DNA of 64,000 nucleotides from Asparagopsis taxiformis (lineage: Eukaryota; Rhodophyta; Florideophyceae; Bonnemaisoniales; Bonnemaisoniaceae), in the NCBI GenBank assembly GCA_030407315.1, contig JALQPE010000158.1, positions 1 to 64,000 of the forward strand, in the 5' to 3' direction. The notes beneath the pieces are model-generated. The model made no database searches. It saw only the letters and a program-made list of their open reading frames with translations, and was not told the DNA's origin. Of this stretch, positions 43,429 through 54,547 are shown piece after piece (within the stretch, counting starts at the first letter, position 1; each line of letters starts with the position of its first letter). Position numbers and translations under genes: made by a program.

Positions 43429-43431
43429 TAG

Positions 43432-43986
43432 GACGAAATTCCGGAGAATTCGAAGGAAAAAGATGTTGAGTATCGTGAACAGCTTGTAGAACTTGCTGTC
43501 GAACACGACGATGACATTCTCAATGCCTATCCGGAGGGTGAAGAAATCACTACAGATATGGTGAAGGCGAGTATCCGAAAGGGGACGATGAACTGCGCAT
43601 TTGTTCCAGTGGTGTGCGGAACGGCATTCAAGAATAAGGGTGTGCAGCCACTTTTGGACGCCACCGTCGATTTCATGCCCAGTCAGCTTGATGTTGTCGC
43701 TATCCAGGGTATGGATGCTGGATCTGGTGAGGAAATTGTTCGCAAATCATCTGATGATGAGCCGATCTCTGCGTTGGCTTTCAAGATTGCAACCGATCCA
43801 TTGGTCAGTGCACTCACGTTCACTCGGACCTACGTTGGTGTGCTGAATACGGGTGACTTTTTCCCAAATACTGTGAAAGGTAAGAAGGATCGTGTTGGTC
43901 ACTTGCTATTGATGCATGCCAACGATCGTAAAGTTATCAAAGAAGCTCGAACCAGAGAAGCACGTAAAAATGGAAGACATTCCTGA
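43432..43986 (+). pseudogene. EF-G (organellar-type elongation factor) fragment
   Basis: Open frame directly after TAATAG, without its own start: [20 protein letters not shown], then [53 protein letters not shown] and [18 protein letters not shown]. These match the end of the GTPase domain and domain II of bacterial or organellar EF-G. Both the N-terminal GTP-binding loops and domains III-V are missing. It abuts the previous oxidoreductase fragment within a few bases, so unrelated gene pieces have been joined. Confidence 0.9.
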
Positions 43987-44170
43987 TGACGATGATCTCA
44001 TTATGCTGGCAGAAGCAGAGCACGAAATGAATGTGAAGAACCGCAGACAGAACCAGAAATGCCCGACCTAAACCAGACCTAATCGCCGCGCCACTACCCG
44101 ATAAAGACGGTTGACATCGTCCGCACTGCCCTGCGCGAGATTCGCACACAGATCCTCTCGTAGTCAGGCA

Positions 44171-44700
44171 AATGGATTCCTCCGTTTCTAGTGCCGTCGA
44201 CGCTAACGGTGCTGCTATCATTCACTTGTTCGGCGTTACAGAACGTGGAAACAGCGTCTTGTGGCGTTTTCATTATCTCTAGCACTACTTTTACCGTCCA
44301 GGGTTACCGGGCGTCACACCGCGCGCCCTCAAATCTGCCCTGGAGCGACAGCTAAGGAAGAAGTCGAGAAAAGGTGCAAAGCAGTAACTGTGATTTATGG
44401 AGATACGGATTCTGTAACGATCAAGTTTGGCGCCGGCAAGTCACTCAAGGAATGCATACAACTCGGCGAAGAAGCAGCGAAAGCCAATTTAGACTCGGAA
44501 CTTGAGTTTACACGCTTCATGGAACCGTTGCGACGAAAACTGGAAATATTTGTAGGATTCCCGAACAAAGACGCATTCCGCAGCGACCCGCCAGTTACAA
44601 GTGCTGTCATAGGCGTATTGCGAGGTTTGAGAGGTGTTGTTCCCACTATATTGAGCAGGAAAACGTACTCGCTGTTTTTCGACTGGCTGTAATCCGCGCA
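44171..44700 (+). pseudogene. DNA polymerase delta catalytic subunit, two joined fragments
   Basis: A piece with AAIIHLFGVTERGNSVLWRF resembles the N-terminal domain of POLD1. It is followed after a gap by KAVTVIYGDTDSVTIKFGAG, the family-B polymerase motif C with its two catalytic aspartates, and ELEFTRFMEPLRRKLE. Regions that are hundreds of residues apart in the real enzyme are about 60 codons apart here, so a large internal deletion or template switch has occurred. Non-functional. Confidence 0.75.
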
Positions 44701-45359
44701 CTCACATGTTCTTTTGAAGACTTGTGAAGTGTTTTCAGAAGCTGGTGTACCTGAGATCACCAACGTTCTACTCAAGTTTTATGCGGAATTCGTGTTCAAG
44801 AAACCTCAAAGGATTGTGTTTGATAATTCGTCGCCAATTGCAATTTACTGTTACGCGAGACTTCAAAAATCCTGGTCACTGAGGGCAACTATACCCTGCA
44901 AAATTGGGAAAGGGTTGGAGGGGCGGCAGTGGTCGAAAAGAACGCTTCCTCATCTGACACAGATACACAGCGAGTTGCACATTGGCCTGAATCTGCGAAG
45001 TTCCATAGGCGATTTTGTGCGCCAACACAGCCGTTGATAGTAAATACTCTCAGCGAACGCTGGCGGTTCGTTCACACAGACGCATCACACACGCGGCGTC
45101 TCTCGCGACACCGAGCGCCGCTCAGAAGGATTTCCGCAAGTGGTATTATTGCATCGCAGTCGTCCCATCGTTCCGCGCATGTCTGTACCAAGCACGCAGC
45201 TAGTGCCGCGTCTCGTGGGAGATTGGACGATCCGTACATCAACTCGTTGCATATTTCGATAATCGGCGTCGGCTCCTCACATCACTCGACATACATGGTG
45301 CACAGACGCTTTTCGCGCGACACATCGCGTTTCGGCCGCATGACATCAGAGATGAGTAA
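44701..45359. other. no confident gene
   Basis: Short fragments only; a possible further polymerase piece near 44760 cannot be supported. Confidence 0.3.
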
Positions 45360-45960
45360 TCAAGCGAGCCAGAACATTGCCTCCAGACGTTGGCCAACGT
45401 CAATGCTCATTTGATAGTAGTTCATCGCGCGCAAGGCGTCCATTGGAACCTCTTTCTCGCCGACGTCGTAGATCATTGCCAGCTAGACAATCGCGCACGC
45501 GTCATTGCCTAGTTGTATGGCGCGTTGATACAGATCGACGGCTCGTACGAAATCCTGCTCGCAGAACTTACCGTCGGAATACATGCGTGCCAGATCGAAC
45601 ATGACGCCGGGATGGTTGCCTTCGACGACGCAGCATTGGAACAGTTGCATGGCGCGTCTGCCGTCGTGCATGTTATCGGAGACGCGTAGAATGGTTGCGA
45701 GACGATACATGGCTCCGATATGGTTCTAGGAGCAGAAGCTCCTCGACACAGCGCTCGTACAATTGCTCGGCGGCGTACATGTCGGTTGCGACGCGCAGAT
45801 TGTCGCCGGGACAACGGTACGGCTGCAGTCTTTCCGCGATGGAAAACATGGTGCTTGCACGCTGGCCAACGATTGCACGGCGTTGCTTTCGTCGGTTTGG
45901 CATCGTTTTAACATGATACTTGTGCAGTTGATATGGTCGGGATCGATGCAAAATGTATTT
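45360..45960 (-). pseudogene. Sel1-like repeat protein fragment
   Basis: The reverse strand shows several Sel1-type repeats: GRRAMQLFQCCVVEGNHPGV, MFDLARMYSDGKFCEQDFVR with AVDLYQRAIQLGNDA, a more distant YAAEQLYERCVEEL and, beyond a stop, YYQMSIDVGQRLEAMFWLA. Frames change several times. Such repeats form scaffolds for protein binding; the parent protein cannot be named. Confidence 0.65.
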
Positions 45961-46295
45961 CGACGATGCAGATCCAGAAACGGGTACGATGGTTGCCAAA
46001 GCACGCGAGGTGACTGGAGATGAAATCATTACCGCTGATAAAATAGCCAATGCGCATACGTTCACCACCCGACTACTTGAGGGCTATGACTATATGCTTG
46101 GAGAGCGCGGCCGCGCGTTGCACCCGTGCAATGCTCAGTGAGGGACGAAGGCAACGTATTTGTATTTCCCGTGCACTTGTTTGCAACCCCAAAATCCTGT
46201 TATTGGACGCATCCACCGCCAGCGGGAAAATCAAACAAGATGCTCTCGAAAAAGCATCCGAGAACCGAACTACAATAACCATCGCTTCAGTATAG
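45953..46295 (+). pseudogene. ABC transporter nucleotide-binding-domain fragment
   Basis: [24 protein letters not shown] is followed, in another frame, by [20 protein letters not shown] and ILLLDAST, then RTTITIA. This is the signature region and a damaged Walker B/D-loop of a subfamily-B-like exporter (normally LSGGQxQR and LLLDEATSALD). The transmembrane part and Walker A are missing. Confidence 0.8.
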
Positions 46296-46745
46296 TGAGG
46301 AACCCTGACAGAATCTCCTGCACTCAACGAGGAAGGTCATTGAGAGAGGTCCACACGACGATCTCGTCAAGCGAGAGAGAGGCTTCTACTGTGGACGCGA
46401 GCGAAAACGGACAAAGGGGTCTGAACGCCATTATCCTTTGTGGATAGGAAGTGAGAAACTGATTACCCCCATTCGTAATCGAAAAAATCGTACTGCCAGC
46501 TCCACGCAGTATAACGCATTGGCGCCCGCCACATCGAGTAGCTCTACCAGGACTCTCCCGGACCACATCCTGGGAAAGTCATCCGAGCTCCCGAAACGAC
46601 AAATTAGGGAATCTGCCAAGGTTTCCCCATACCGTGGGGTTTTTATCCGGCCAGATGCAGGGAAGCTTGGTAGCCAGGAACCTGCTAAGAGAAGCAGACA
46701 GTGTACGGGCAAGAGATGGCAAGCACTCGCAGGGGCTCGAAGACT
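46296..46745. other. 3' internal region of the retrotransposon, no gene recognised
   Basis: A continuous open frame can be followed in places, but no family is recognisable. It could be the remnant of the true 3' region. Confidence 0.3.
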
Positions 46746-46756
46746 GGAAAGGGGAA
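46746..46756 (+). promoter_or_regulatory. polypurine tract
   Basis: GGAAAGGGGAA directly before the 3' LTR: the plus-strand primer site expected for an LTR retrotransposon. Confidence 0.85.
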
Positions 46757-47593
46757 TGTGAGACAAATACTCGAGACAGGCGGGGCATTTGCGACTATCC
46801 GAAAAGCCGATCGGCTACTTGGCTGTAGGAGCAAAAGAAGCTACCGAGACGCGATGACGTGGCGACACACACGTGTCGCCTCATGCGAGCGTGATATGCG
46901 CCACGTGTAGAACGACTGATACCTGTACACGTAGTATAGGACCACCGCGGCCGCCGGCGCGGCCCGCCCCACTGGGCCCTCGGAACGGACCACTCGGCCC
47001 GGTGCGCAATTACAAGTAGTGACCCTTCTCCAATGAGTAAAAGGTAACAAACCCCCTCTAAGGTACCGATCCAAGTTAACCCTGGAGGTGACGCACCGTT
47101 TACGACACTCGTATCAATCGTTTCCGTCTTAGGGATTGTTCCGTTCCGCATCACGGCGTGGGTGCGTAACGTACCGTGGTCCCCGGGTTGCCACGGAACG
47201 CCAACACGACGTCTACGCGTGTGAGGCTGATCAAGGTCAACGGTTTCGTCTAAGCGTGAGTGCCCGGAACCGACATACACTGTGTGTCGCGCCGTCCGTT
47301 CTGAGTTGACTAACCGCTAAAACGCCCGCCTGTTTCCGTGATCCGACCTAACCACCGTTGGCTCGTGTGTCGCCCTGGTGGATTTTCCTCTAAGGGTGAT
47401 CAAGATCCTTCCGATTCAAACCGCTCTACCACCTACCGAGTCGAGGCCAGTGGACGGTCGTCGGCAGTGCGACTACGCTTTACCGCTTCGGGTTAACAAA
47501 GGCCAGGAGTGCGAAGCCGCCTCTCCGGCGACTACTCGAGACGTTTGGACGACTACCTAAGTCATTACGTCTAAGCGCCAGTTAAGTCCTACA
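46757..47593 (+). mobile_element. 3' LTR (837 bp)
   Basis: Same length and almost the same sequence as the left LTR. It is inserted into the transposon-end repeat that continues at 47594; the unbroken form of that repeat is at 11478. The base group right of the LTR is TGTAG. Confidence 0.95.
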
Positions 47594-48427
47594 TGTAGCC
47601 TGCGCAAATAAACAAATCCAGAGTGAAGCTTCCCATTTCGCACCCTCTTAGATTGCTACCTATCCTACCGCGTATACCTCTCGCTAGCTCATAGTCACTA
47701 CGAAATAAAAATTCCTAGCCGTACTATTCTGTCCATTCCATATGAATACCGTCCATGCCCCATCCTCATAGCGCTAGAACTGCCTTCCTCTACCCCAAAA
47801 AGATGCCCACGACAGCGTGACGCTCCATCTCATCCACCACTCTCAGACACCGAATTTTACTATATCAGGACACTACTTTTACTGTCTCCAGGTGCTGCCC
47901 AGGGCAGCACGAAATACTGTCTCCAGGTGCTGCCCAGGGCAGCACGAAATACTGTCTACAGGTACTGCCCAGGGCAGCACAAAGTACTGTCTACAGGTGC
48001 TGCCCAGGGCAGCACAAAGTACTGTCTACAGGTACTGCCCAGGACAGTGAAAATCACTGTCTCCAGGTACTGCCCAGGACAGTGCACCGTGTTGGTTCCA
48101 TCTATTGTCCCAGGCAGCGTATTTCACTATCCGGCCATGTTGCCTTGGCCAATACAAAACACTATCCGCCAACACTGCCCAGTACAGTAAATTACATCAT
48201 ATCCAACTATTGAATAAATCATTAATTTTTACTGTCTCCATTCACTGCCTCAGACAGTACGGTGAGACAGTGTTTTTTACTGTCTGCAGACAGTGTTCCG
48301 TACTGTCTGCCAGACAGTGCAAATCACTGTCTCCAAGTGTGGCATTAATTTTCATTTGCCGCATAGTGATTTTTACTGTCTCAGACAGTAAAAATCACTG
48401 TCTCACCGTACTGTCTGAGGCCCCCTT
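47594..48427. repeat. transposon-end repeat with hairpin arrays (inverted copy of 10786-11478)
   Basis: It starts TGTAGCCTGCGCAAATAAAC, the reverse complement of the end of the left array. CTGCCCAGGGCAGCAC units run at about 47885-48110. A second array at 48225-48427 contains a 33-bp palindrome (arms GTGATTTTTACTGTCT) near 48366-48398 and ends CTGTCTGAGGCCCCC, a possible terminus. Confidence 0.85.
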
Positions 48428-48429
48428 TT

Positions 48430-48508
48430 CAACACCGTAGTGCAATAAATGAGTGTGGAAGACGGTTTTTGACATATACGACGTGATCGAGTGCCCATTC
48501 CCAGCAGT
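48430..48508 (-). pseudogene. copia integrase/pol segment, left of the inserted transposon
   Basis: The reverse strand reads WEWALDHVVYVKNRLPHSFIA, the conserved end of the copia integrase core. It joins in frame to the segment ending at 58611 once the 10.1-kb insert and one copy of the 4-bp duplication are removed. The rest of pol is missing to the left. Confidence 0.9.
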
Positions 48509-49733
48509 AACACTGATTTGGTGTATTTCGGGTGAAAATTATTTTAATCGGGGAAATTCTAAAATTGGTCAAGCATGTTGAGCATCATATCGCCGGAAAG
48601 TTGCATTGCCGCATATTGCAGTGGTAGTCATCTTATGTGTCCCGGACAAAATATTTGTCAAGGTATCACTGTTTCCGTTATATGTGCTTGACTGGCAGTG
48701 ATTTCCAATATTTTTGTATTAATTTGGATTGTAAATTATTTATTTGATGCAAGAAGTTTTGTAAAAATTTGATGCAAGAATGACATATCATATCCTGTGC
48801 AATCATGCTAGCCGCTGGATTTGAGCAGTTACTCTTGCATTTGAATCATCGAACGACGGTTGAGCTGGTGTCAATAAGTCGAATTGCTGCTGAAGGTATC
48901 GATTCTGGCTTGTTCCGTCCCTCCCACTTCATGTGCTCTGTGCTCTCCATGTTGAAAACGTATACACACATTCATGCATTGTTTGCCTCTGTCTACTTGC
49001 AACGCCAACACGACTTGGTCCAACGATGCGATGCGATTCAATGTCGCAGTAGCCCAAGTTGTCGCTTGCAACACGCCAACCAGCAACGACGTCTCGTTCC
49101 ATCGCAGCTCTTCGACACAATGGAGACCAACGAATTGACAGAAATTGCTCTTCTGCTCGCGCTCATCTTCCTTCTCTACCTCGCCAATTTCCTCGCCGAC
49201 ATCGGCACCTTTGACGAAATCCAGGTTCTACGTGGCCTATTGCAACCCATCCTCGTCGCAGTATCCCAACAGCGCGCCGCGCAACCGAGTCTGTCGCCCG
49301 TCATGCTGCAAATCGCGCAGCAGGTGTGCGGCCACGGCGTGGAGGAAGGCGCCGACAGCATATTGGGCACCGATCGTCACGAGATTCAACGCGTGCGTTG
49401 CGTCGCGTCGCGTTCGCCGCGGCGAAATGATAGGCATCTACTACGCGTCCGTGCATCCATTAATGAAGAACTGCGCCGCATTACAGGGCGTCGTGATCGA
49501 CGTCGGGGAGCGTCGCGTTTCAGAGGCGTCACGGGCAGAGTGGGCGAAGCGACTCGCCAGAAAGAACGCTGATTTATCAGTCCAAATCGTATCAATACCG
49601 GACATGCTGCAGATTGCGTCGAGATTTCACGGCCCTATGTCCGAGGAAATCGCCCACTGGAGGGTGTATAGAAAGTTGATCTGGAGATTACGCACGACAG
49701 GCGAGCGGTATACGCCGCATCCCATGCAGATCA
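48509..49733. repeat. left terminal inverted repeat
   Basis: Reverse complement of 57387-58610. The few differences I found are lengths of base runs (TGTCCC against TGTCC, AAAATA against AAATA). Confidence 0.95.
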
Positions 49734-49909
49734 AGCGGGACTTTATCGATGGCTGCTGCTGTCGCGTCCATGTTGTGTTTGTTTATAGGTGCTTCGGATG
49801 CAATGCCAGTGCCCGTGTCAGGATATCGGTGTCACAGCTTGGGACATGCGGAGCGCGATTTGCTCGTTCTACTGGGAGAGGACCAATAAAAAAACTCGTT
49901 ACCGAATGA
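48805..49909 (+). CDS. unknown protein encoded in the left inverted repeat
   Basis: The first frame (48805-49572) has a possible membrane helix (IALLLALIFLLYLANFLADI) near residue 110. The second frame (49145-49909) becomes the more protein-like one after about 49400 (GEMIGIYYASVHPLMKN, then VQIVSIPDMLQIASRFHGP). A natural reading is one protein with a frame change near 49380-49430. Because the other repeat has the same arrangement, this is not a random error in one copy. The last 60 codons lie outside the repeat and differ between copies. Function unknown. Confidence 0.4.
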
Positions 49910-50486
49910 TATGTGAATACATCGAGAGATTTCCATCAGGATTTACGGCCGTATATCTGAAATGGTAGAGATACCACCGCACAGTTTTCTGCCTTTTCTG
50001 TTTGTAATCATTTTTAGGAGTCAGCAGATCTATCTACATCTGCAGGAAAACTCCAGGAAGAGAAGCTAGGCATTCATCCTAGTTTCAAAGAAGTAATTGA
50101 TGTGCCCAATCTCCTATCCAGACTTTCAGTGTATGCAGCCTTATTGAAAATTTGGAACCTGGTGATTACTGCCGAGCTAGTCAGTCTTCGATTTTTCTTG
50201 AGAACATACGGCGCAGATTCTTTGATCAGTCTCTCCCGGCTGCATAGATCGTGGACTTTTTTGGAGCACTTCGTACAGACTGAAAGGAGACGCTCCGGTC
50301 GTTGTGCATCAGCATTATCTGCGAGAATGCAGAACTCTCTTGATGCACAAACTACGGATTCTCGTGGTATGGAAGGAGAACATTGGCGTGTTTTGGGTAC
50401 TTCGAATTGTTCCCTATTATCGAGACTTTCAATGACACTTTTTGGATCCGAATCCTTCGCTCGTAGTCGTGATAAATTTCGTGAGT
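49910..50486. other. no gene recognised
   Basis: Spacer between the left repeat ORF and the end of the methyltransferase gene. Confidence 0.4.
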
Positions 50487-53115
50487 CTAATCGGTCCGTA
50501 CGAATACCCTTCGTAGTCTCCATTCTGTATTATCGTTTTCCTCGCTGTGCTCTTCGTCAAGTGCATCGGTATCTGGGCTGCATGAGCTGGATCCAAACCT
50601 AGACAGAAAACTTTTAGTTTCGGACTGTAACTCCCCAATTTCCATTGATCTAGACCTTGTGTTTCGTGAGGTTTGTGAAGTGTTCTTCATGTCCTTCGCG
50701 CACCTCATTAATCGATCTCTTGCTAGAATAAAACAATCCCTACTCTGTTCCACAAGCGTACATGATCGTCTTGTCGCCAGACAGGCAATACCAGTACTCA
50801 TTGTACCTGCATAGGTGTCCAGGACATTCCCCCCTTCGGGAGCAAATGTAGTCATGATCTCAGCCAAAAAGAAAGGGTTTTTCTCCTCCACTCGCACGCG
50901 AGCTCTACTGCTCGGGTAGGTCAGCTTGTTCCTAACAATCGGAATATTATCAATAACGTTGAACTTGCGTTTGTGGGAACTTCTGAGAAGACAGTACTGC
51001 GACTGGAGGTTTGCTTTAAACCCAGAAGGGTGCTGCCCGGAACATCTGCCCACAAGTGCAAAGTCTACAGCATTTTGGGGGAATGTGTTATTTCTTGTCC
51101 GTTGCAATCCAGAGCTCTCTTTGACAAAGGTCAGGGGATGTTGCATTACACACATATCAGTTGTACGGAAAGCATTAAACCACCTGGTAGCAAATGAAAT
51201 GAAGAGAAAATGACAACATATCCACCTGGCTTAACCATTCTTCTCGTGAACTGTACAAAAGCTTCCATCTCTGCATCATCGATATAGTCCGTATAATTGG
51301 CACCTGTGTTGGAAGAGTTCGGTTTTAACATGTAGGGGGGGTCAGTAAGTACCAAGTCGAACTTGTGTTCCTCTGATACAACTGTATTGCGGTAGTGTTG
51401 CCAGGACATTTGATAGCAACTTATGTTCTGGGATCGAAAAACGGAAATCCCATCATTCTTTTCTGCTGCACCACCAGTATCGAGTCTCTCTGATGTTTGA
51501 GTGAGAGGCCGAGAAGTAGGATCTGCAGTGGACAGTTCACGCAAAATTTTCTCCCCGTCATCCTCATTTTCGATTGGTTCATTAGAGGAATACTTCTTTA
51601 GGCCGTCGTTTTGGCCATCTCTATGAGCACATTGAGTTTCCGGATCCTTATTAGATTGTTCTAAGCCATTTGATTCATGCGATAGTGGTCCCGCATCGCA
51701 ATCTTGATTCACAACTGACTGCTTTTCACAACTAGTTTCTTTCTCTTCTGAATTCTCTGAAGCATACGGTTGTGTTGTAGATTCAGAGGAGCTGGGTAAA
51801 TTTCCAGATTTGAATGTTTGTTGAGGCTCAGCATGTCTTTGTTGATCTCTCCCGCACTTGTCCCTGTATTTCTTCATTTTCCACTTGAATTGGGATGGGA
51901 AAGAGTTCTGATATACTTTGAGTAGAGAAGGAAGTATGTCAACATCATTTCCAGAATTGATCAAGACCTCTTCATCCAAAACTGACGTACGAAGTAGATT
52001 CTTCTTGACGACTTCCATATCTTTCGGCCATGAGTCTGATTCCAGGAAGCCTTGAAACTTCTCTGCCTCATGCCGAGCAGCCTTTGCTGCAACGGCAAGC
52101 TTTTGCATGACTGCGGCTGGAATGGTACGGAAATTGTTCTGCTTGCAGTACATTTGCGCACGGTACAGGGAATTAATTTGATCTTCCTCAGAAGAATTCA
52201 TGAATGCAGACGCCCCTTTGAGAGTATTGGTGGATATCATATCCCTGTATATTCTGCAGTCAAGAGAAGGAAATGGATTTAGTGAACGACCCTGTGTGGA
52301 AGCCTTTTGCTTCTCATACGACCTTGTTAGCTCAGGATGCTCTCCGTTTACCAACTCGCCAATCTTCTCAATGACATCCATTGAGAGTTTCAGGACACAC
52401 CCTGCGAGCTGTCTCTGAGTGCTAGTTGACCTTCCTGGCCCCCTGCGTAGAAATCAGCTACTGCAGAAACGAAACCCTTGGGAAGCTTATCACCTTCTAG
52501 ACATTTGTCCCGCTTCAAAGTATTAGAATCTTCATAGAGAGAATTCATAATGTCAAAGACGGTAGTTTTTATAATGTAGGACTCTTCCTGTAGAGCATTC
52601 CTAGCTCGGGCATAAGCGCGAAGCTGATCCAAGGGTGATGCTCTTATACAGAGAACTGTCCAGCTGAAGCCTGCCCATTGTTCAGGAATTTTTTTCATCA
52701 GTCTTTGGATGACTAGAAGCCGATGGAGCCCATCAACAATTCCAAACCACACAGGAAACTTTGCAAGTTCCTTCTTTGACTCCTCGATACTCATCCCACG
52801 CTCCTCAATGAGATATGATCTCGGGTAGCTGCAGAAAGCACCTTCAAGCTTAACTACAACAGCCTTGTTCCCTGCTGCACTTAAACCTCCTTCGACGATA
52901 GCATTGTTAGCACCACCGGTGAAACTATGCTCGAGACGATCAAGGCCTGATGGAGAGACATGTCGAATTTTCGTTAGCGGAACGCAGGATCTTGGATCCA
53001 CTCGAATTATTGAAGCACCTTCCTCCATTTCGCCAAATAAAGGTTGTATCTGCTTGATTTGCATCGCGGTAGTCTCCTTTGTAGGCTTTCTTCTTCCCTC
53101 AGCCTTTCGGACCAT
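50487..53115 (-). pseudogene. ParB-like domain - DNA amino-methyltransferase, frame broken twice
   Basis: One gene of about 875 codons starting at ATG 53115. The ParB-like domain spans about residues 10-200 (HVSPSGLDRLEHSF, then FGIVDGLHRLLVIQRL with the GxHR-type motif). A one-base loss near 52395 moves into the next frame (LSMDVIEKIGELV). A polar Ser/Glu/Gln-rich linker leads to LVLTDPPYMLKPN (motif IV, near 51350) and VKPGGYVVIFSSFHLLPGG. A second one-base loss in a T3 run near 51170 leads to FNAFRTTD and then VLDTYAGTMSTGIACLA (cofactor motif I, near 50810). Motif IV before I again means a beta-class enzyme. Unlike the 27533-31009 protein there is no SET domain and DPPY replaces DPPF. It is transcribed away from the transposase across a 1.4-kb gap. 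Confidence 0.8.
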
Positions 53116-54547
53116 GTTAGGAGTCGTTGAACGTTCTATGATTGTGATCGTCTTGAACGTTTCCGGGTATTATGAAAATAAACGCCTTATTCCTGAAGAT
53201 GCTGTTAAATCAATCAATCAATGTGCTGGTCGAGCTCGATGTTTTGTGCTTAAGATTGCAGCGCATGAGCGGTCTCCTTATCATCGAAATTATTTACCGA
53301 GATAATAGCTCTCGAATGCCCCCGGCAGGAGTATCAAAGAAGTCTAGAAGCCAGTCCAGATGAAACAATCTCAGCTGGATCCACATATGATCAAGGATTC
53401 AGAAGAGAGCTAATCTGTTGCAGAAACTTTGTGGGCACAACATGGCATGTTCAATTGTTGATGTGTGACACCATGAAGGTCTCAAACTACCGTCAGTAAC
53501 AGGATTTCGGTTCTCTTTTACTGTAATTTTCGTATGACATAACTCTTGATACGTAATCATTAGACTGTTCAACTCGCGAGTTGACACGTGACTCTGAATA
53601 CATGTATTTTCAGCTTCGAGAACGGATCTATCAACCAATATTGAAAATGTGCCATCTGTGACGTGTCTGTTCTGAAGCGAATACCTTTCACGTCACATGT
53701 TGCAATCACAGGTATGATTTCGTGTTCGAAGATAGAATGTGGACACAATAACATAATGGTCTCGTATAGGTCCAAAATCGTAATTCAGTCCAGACCTTAC
53801 ACCAAATACGGTACCATGCTGAAATGGCCTCTTTCCATTGGCAAAAGAAACTGTCAATTTCCAGACCCATGTGACAATATTGAAAATGCTTGAAAGATGA
53901 CATCACCAGGTCTCGAGTTAATATGACATGAAGAAATCAGTACCAATCTAGTATGTGTACACGGTATTCCCGCCGAAGATGTACTATTTCTGACCGTAGA
54001 GATAAAGCTTCGCTCCACTGTCGTTTACATGTATAACTTCTAAACAGTCTACTTGGCGCCATTGAATGCAAACTCACCCATATTTTTTGTCCCGTTCATG
54101 TAGCAAATTTCTCCGGAGAGGGAGCTTGCATGAAAAGTCATCATTCAGACACCAAACGTGTCCAACTTCTACATTCAGTTTCAGTGCATCGCTTTTGTGG
54201 AGAGAAAAATTCTGATAAAGTTGCTTCATGACATCCAGATAAACAACTAAGTGATGGCTGACCTAGATCGTAACGATTATTACGTGACGTAATCGTATGA
54301 TCATGGGGAAAGGAGCTCGAGCTCAGATTTGATCAATCGAGCGATATGTACCGTGAATACGGAGACGAAATGCACGGACCAATGAATCCATATGCTGAAT
54401 TTATTCATCTCTTTCAAGCTCATGTATTGAGCAATTACATTACATCCAGACTAAGTTTAGATCGATCATGGTGACCATGGGATTTGTTAGTGTGAACAGT
54501 TAAGCAAGACATCTGAGCCTGGATGAATATAAAGGGAGAGATTCTCT
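53116..54547. other. divergent intergenic region
   Basis: No gene seen in 1.4 kb. It should hold the promoters of both the methyltransferase and the transposase genes. Confidence 0.5.
54528..54534 (+). promoter_or_regulatory. candidate TATA box
   Basis: TATAAAG 14 bp before the first ATG (54548). Since transcription usually starts about 30 bp beyond a TATA box, the true start codon may be the in-frame ATG at 54656. Confidence 0.45.

Larger units (their letters stand above)
31790..47593 (+). mobile_element. Ty3/chromovirus-type LTR retrotransposon with a large 3' insert of host-gene pieces
   Basis: Two 837-bp LTRs in the same orientation enclose primer-binding site, gag, pol, then about 6.5 kb of broken cellular genes and a polypurine tract. 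The LTRs differ at three positions that I could find, so they are young or recently exchanged. The bases outside the LTRs do not match (GTATG on the left, TGTAG on the right), so this is either a recombinant of two elements or a misassembly. Confidence 0.65.

Noticed and set aside
39727..46757. Region after pol as an ordinary stretch of host genes
   Set aside because: Every piece is truncated, fragments of unrelated genes abut within a few bases, and the block ends in a polypurine tract plus LTR.
49145..49909. Separate Arg/Ser-rich gene overlapping the repeat ORF from its first codon
   Set aside because: The first third is a low-complexity shadow of the other frame; only the part after about 49400 looks like protein.
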